Below the pieces are notes generated by a model, which was not told where the DNA came from, ran no database searches, and saw only the letters and a list, made by a program, of their open reading frames with translations. A DNA stretch of 15,955 bases from JBBDMX01 sp038241095 (lineage in GTDB: Bacteria > Planctomycetota > Phycisphaerae > Phycisphaerales > Phycisphaeraceae), in the NCBI GenBank assembly GCA_038241095.1, contig JBBRGB010000057.1, positions 1 to 15,955 on the forward strand. The letters run 5' to 3'. Made by a program: the position numbers and the translations under genes. Shown in pieces: positions 14,171 through 15,955 of the stretch (position 1 is its first letter; every line of letters begins with the position of its first letter).

Positions 14171-14536
14171 TCAATCGGGCAAGTGGTGGCCATCCCACGT
14201 CCAATCGACATCGGGGTCCTTGGAAAACGTCCCGGCGGCCTGGTGAACACAATCCCGACAAATCCACGCCCCCGGATTGCCAGCACACGCTTGCGGTTTA
14301 GCGGGCATTGACCTTCCCCCCGCGCCAAACCCCACCGTCCCCGCGGTCCAATCCCGCAGGCACATCGTGCAGGCGCGGTCAGCCTCGCAAGGCCGGGCCT
14401 CGACCAAAGCCGCGCGCAGGCACGCCAAACAGATCACCGACCCGCGGTGACCCTCGATCATGGGCGTGACCTGATCCCAATCGGTTCCGCAGAAATCACA
14501 GGCGATGATGACCCCTTCGGGCACGTTGCGTTGCAT
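14171..14536 (-). CDS. Small protein with two ClpX-like C4 zinc fingers, function unknown
   Basis: A 121-aa soluble protein with four CxxC pairs at 13/16, 36/39, 56/59 and 93/96. The first two form CDFCGTDWDQVTPMIEG ... VICLACLRAAL, closely like the ClpX N-terminal zinc-binding domain (CSFCGK...LIAGP...ICDECV). The second two form CTMCLRDW ... WICRDCVHQAA, a looser repeat of the same pattern with a longer loop. There is no ATPase part. It ends in an acidic/Trp-rich tail (DPDVDWTWDGHHLPD). ATG 14536 precedes the first finger; the longer frame to 14698 would cross the LacI promoter and is rejected. No ribosome site; TATCAT lies 5 bases before ATG. It is divergent from the LacI gene and convergent with cysC. 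Adaptor or nucleic-acid binding roles are only guesses. Confidence 0.72.
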   Translation of the reverse strand: MQRNVPEGVIIACDFCGTDWDQVTPMIEGHRGSVICLACLRAALVEARPCEADRACTMCLRDWTAGTVGFGAGGRSMPAKPQACAGNPGAWICRDCVHQAAGTFSKDPDVDWTWDGHHLPD

Positions 14537-14642
14537 GGCGGATGATAGGCCGGTGGTTATTCCGCGGGAAGACGGTTGCTGACGGGGAGACTGTCCCTCC
14601 GTGGGGGGCAAAAATATTTTTTCTTGCCGGGAGAAAAAAGTC

Positions 14643-14671
14643 TTGACAGGCGAAGAAGTCGGTTGTACCAT
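14643..14671 (+). promoter_or_regulatory. Sigma70-type promoter of the LacI-family gene
   Basis: TTGACA (14643-14648, perfect -35), 17-base spacer, TACCAT (14666-14671, -10). The transcript would begin near 14678, giving a leader of about 60 bases. An 8-bp inverted repeat TTTTTTCT / AGAAAAAA (14617-14624, 14632-14639) sits just upstream of the -35. Confidence 0.8.
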
Positions 14672-14677
14672 TGAACT

Positions 14678-14701
14678 GAATTGCAATACGGTTTGCAATT
14701 C
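14678..14701 (+). promoter_or_regulatory. Palindromic operator, probable autoregulatory site of the LacI-family protein
   Basis: GAATTGCAA-N6-TTGCAATTC is a perfect 9-bp inverted repeat (14678-14686 and 14693-14701; spacer TACGGT). It begins at the predicted transcript start, 35 bases before the LacI-family ATG, where a bound repressor would block initiation. That the neighbouring regulator binds it is inference. Confidence 0.7.
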
Positions 14702-14736
14702 GGATAGTTTTCTAAGCGTCGCAAGAGTCCCTTTTC

Positions 14737-15822
14737 ATGCCCACCGCCAGCCCGCCCATCAAGCGAATCCGCACCCAGAAACAACTGGCGGAACTGGCCG
14801 GCGTTTCGCAGCCCACGGTGTTTCGCGCCTTGGCCGGCCGGCCTGATGTGGACCCGGATGTCCGCCAACGCATCCAAGTCCTCGCCGCACGTCACAACTA
14901 CCAGCTAAACGTCTCGGCCCGCACCATGCTCACCGGCCGCACCAACACCATCGCACTGCTTCTTAGCTCCAAATATTCCCAGACCGGCGGCTCCTACACC
15001 GGCAGCCTGCACACCGACCTGTTGCGCGGCGTGGGGGATGAACTCGAACGTCGCAACAAACATCTACTGGTCGCACGCCTGGGGGACGGTCCGTTGACCG
15101 ATCCCAACTTCATGCCCCGCATCCTGCGCGAGTATGTCAGCGACGGCCTGTTGATCAACTATCACTTGGACATTCCCAAGCGGATGATCGATCTGATTCG
15201 CGTCAACGAAGTGCCGGCGGTGTGGATCAACGTCAAGCAGCCGGAAAACAGCGTTTACCCCGATGACGTGGCGGCGGGGCGGCTGGCCACGGAGTATCTG
15301 TTGGCCCGGGGCCACCGCGACATCGCCATGATGGATTACGCCCCTCTGCCGACCAGTCATTACAGCCGCACCGATCGTTTCGCGGGTTACGCCGCCACCA
15401 TGCGGGCCGCGGGGCTGACCCCACGTTTGCTGGGCGTCGAGGGGCAAAACATCGAACCCCAAGGGGTGGCCTTTACCCGAGCCTGGATGACGGCCGCGGA
15501 TCGCCCCGGCGCGGTAATCACCTACAACGCCGAGTACGCCGAACTGGCCGCCCACGCCGCGGCCCGCGCCGGGCTGGATGTGCCCGGTGACCTGTCGATG
15601 CTGGCCATCAGCGACCATCCCAAACTGGTCATCGGTGGGCTGCCGTTTACCTGCGTGCGGGTGCCCCACAAGCAATGCGGCATCACCGCCTGCGAAATGC
15701 TCATGGACAAAATCGCGGGGGATAACGCGGATATTCCTTCTCAAACGGCTCCGCCCGTTTGGGTGCAAGGCGAGTCGTGTGCCGAGGGCGCAAATGACAA
15801 TGGTTCCCATGCCCGAAATTGA
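14737..15822 (+). CDS. LacI-family transcriptional regulator
   Basis: A 361-aa DNA-binding regulator. The helix-turn-helix is RTQKQLAELAGVSQPTVFRA (about residues 12-31) with LAGRPDVDPDVRQRI after it; the usual Ser of TVSRAL is Phe here. The hinge region is NYQLNVSARTMLTGRTNTIALLL. The periplasmic-binding-protein-like sensor domain follows: DGLLINYHLDIP, NEVPAVWINV, DDVAAGRLATEYLLARGHRDIAMM (the conserved G-A/Y-L-x-x-GH-x-x-I block), RTDRFAGYAATM, and near the end VPGDLSMLAISDHP, GITACEMLMDKIAG. The effector is not identifiable; such proteins usually bind sugars. ATG 14737 has only a weak AAGAG about 10 bases upstream. A promoter and palindromic operator lie in its 200-base upstream gap. The following exported protein may be its target. 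Confidence 0.95.
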   Translation: MPTASPPIKRIRTQKQLAELAGVSQPTVFRALAGRPDVDPDVRQRIQVLAARHNYQLNVSARTMLTGRTNTIALLLSSKYSQTGGSYTGSLHTDLLRGVGDELERRNKHLLVARLGDGPLTDPNFMPRILREYVSDGLLINYHLDIPKRMIDLIRVNEVPAVWINVKQPENSVYPDDVAAGRLATEYLLARGHRDIAMMDYAPLPTSHYSRTDRFAGYAATMRAAGLTPRLLGVEGQNIEPQGVAFTRAWMTAADRPGAVITYNAEYAELAAHAAARAGLDVPGDLSMLAISDHPKLVIGGLPFTCVRVPHKQCGITACEMLMDKIAGDNADIPSQTAPPVWVQGESCAEGANDNGSHARN

Positions 15823-15897
15823 ACTTGAACTAGGGTTTCACGTCGTCATGTGACGGCGGCCCATGTTTGGCTTGGTTCTCTAACTTGGAGATGTCTG

Positions 15898-15955
15898 ATG
15901 AAAACGACGCATGTATTGTTGGTGGCGATGATGGGCGCGACCTTGGCCGGAGCCG
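15898..15955 (+). CDS. Start of an exported protein, cut by the window end
   Basis: ATG 15898 has GGAG 7 bases upstream (15887-15890). The 19 visible residues, MKTTHVLLVAMMGATLAGA, form a typical signal peptide: basic N-region, hydrophobic core, small residues near a cleavage site. It starts 75 bases after the LacI-family gene on the same strand, so the two may be co-transcribed. Function cannot be told. Confidence 0.7.
   Translation, partial: MKTTHVLLVAMMGATLAGA

Noticed and set aside
15064..15810. 248-aa minus-strand open frame opposite the LacI-family gene
   Set aside because: Shadow of the regulator gene; His/Gly/Gln-rich and without domain pattern.

Overview
The window looks like a piece of a planctomycete chromosome, most likely Phycisphaerae-like. 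This rests on high GC, a compact PilM-PilN-PilO-secretin operon next to GspG/GspH-type pseudopilins, weak or absent Shine-Dalgarno sites at several genes, and short dispersed GGGGACA-type repeats. The taxonomic call is inference; the sequence holds no marker that proves it.

Region 1 (1-6338, minus strand) is a type IV pilus / type II secretion-like operon read towards the window start. In order of transcription it has a GspG-type major pseudopilin, a strong intrinsic terminator, a small membrane-anchored protein of unknown function, a GspH/FimT-type minor pseudopilin, an 83-bp element bounded by perfect 25-bp inverted repeats, and then pilM, pilN, pilO, a PilP/GspB-like protein and a secretin cut by the window edge. 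PilM to the PilP-like gene overlap by 4 to 11 bases, and three of the four start with GTG. PilM (cytoplasm), PilN and PilO (inner membrane), the PilP-like linker and the secretin (outer membrane) would form one envelope-spanning machine.

Region 2 (6339-7299) is gene-free. It holds repeats: a GGGGACAT inverted pair, a two-hairpin BIME-like element, and a G5C2 tandem run upstream of an Rrf2-family regulator (7300-7734). A tRNA-Pro(TGG) follows, with its own -10 box and terminator.

Region 3 (about 7987-10560) is a decayed accessory patch behind the tRNA. It carries a lipoprotein gene, a probable frameshifted gene remnant, the C-terminal part of a large serine recombinase, and an internally deleted IS982-family element that cuts the recombinase. 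A degenerate 17-bp copy of the tRNA 3' end at 9085 may mark an old integration boundary.

Region 4 (10561-15955) returns to chromosomal genes. These are a K+-dependent-type membrane pyrophosphatase with a large extra loop (minus strand), a second BIME-like element, cysC (APS kinase), a small protein with four CxxC pairs that resembles a duplicated ClpX-type zinc finger, a LacI-family regulator with a clear promoter and a 9-6-9 palindromic operator, and the start of an exported protein. No complete new defence or mobile system is visible. The most unusual items are the 85-aa pilus-operon protein, the pyrophosphatase insertion, the two families of small inverted-repeat elements, and the double zinc-finger protein.
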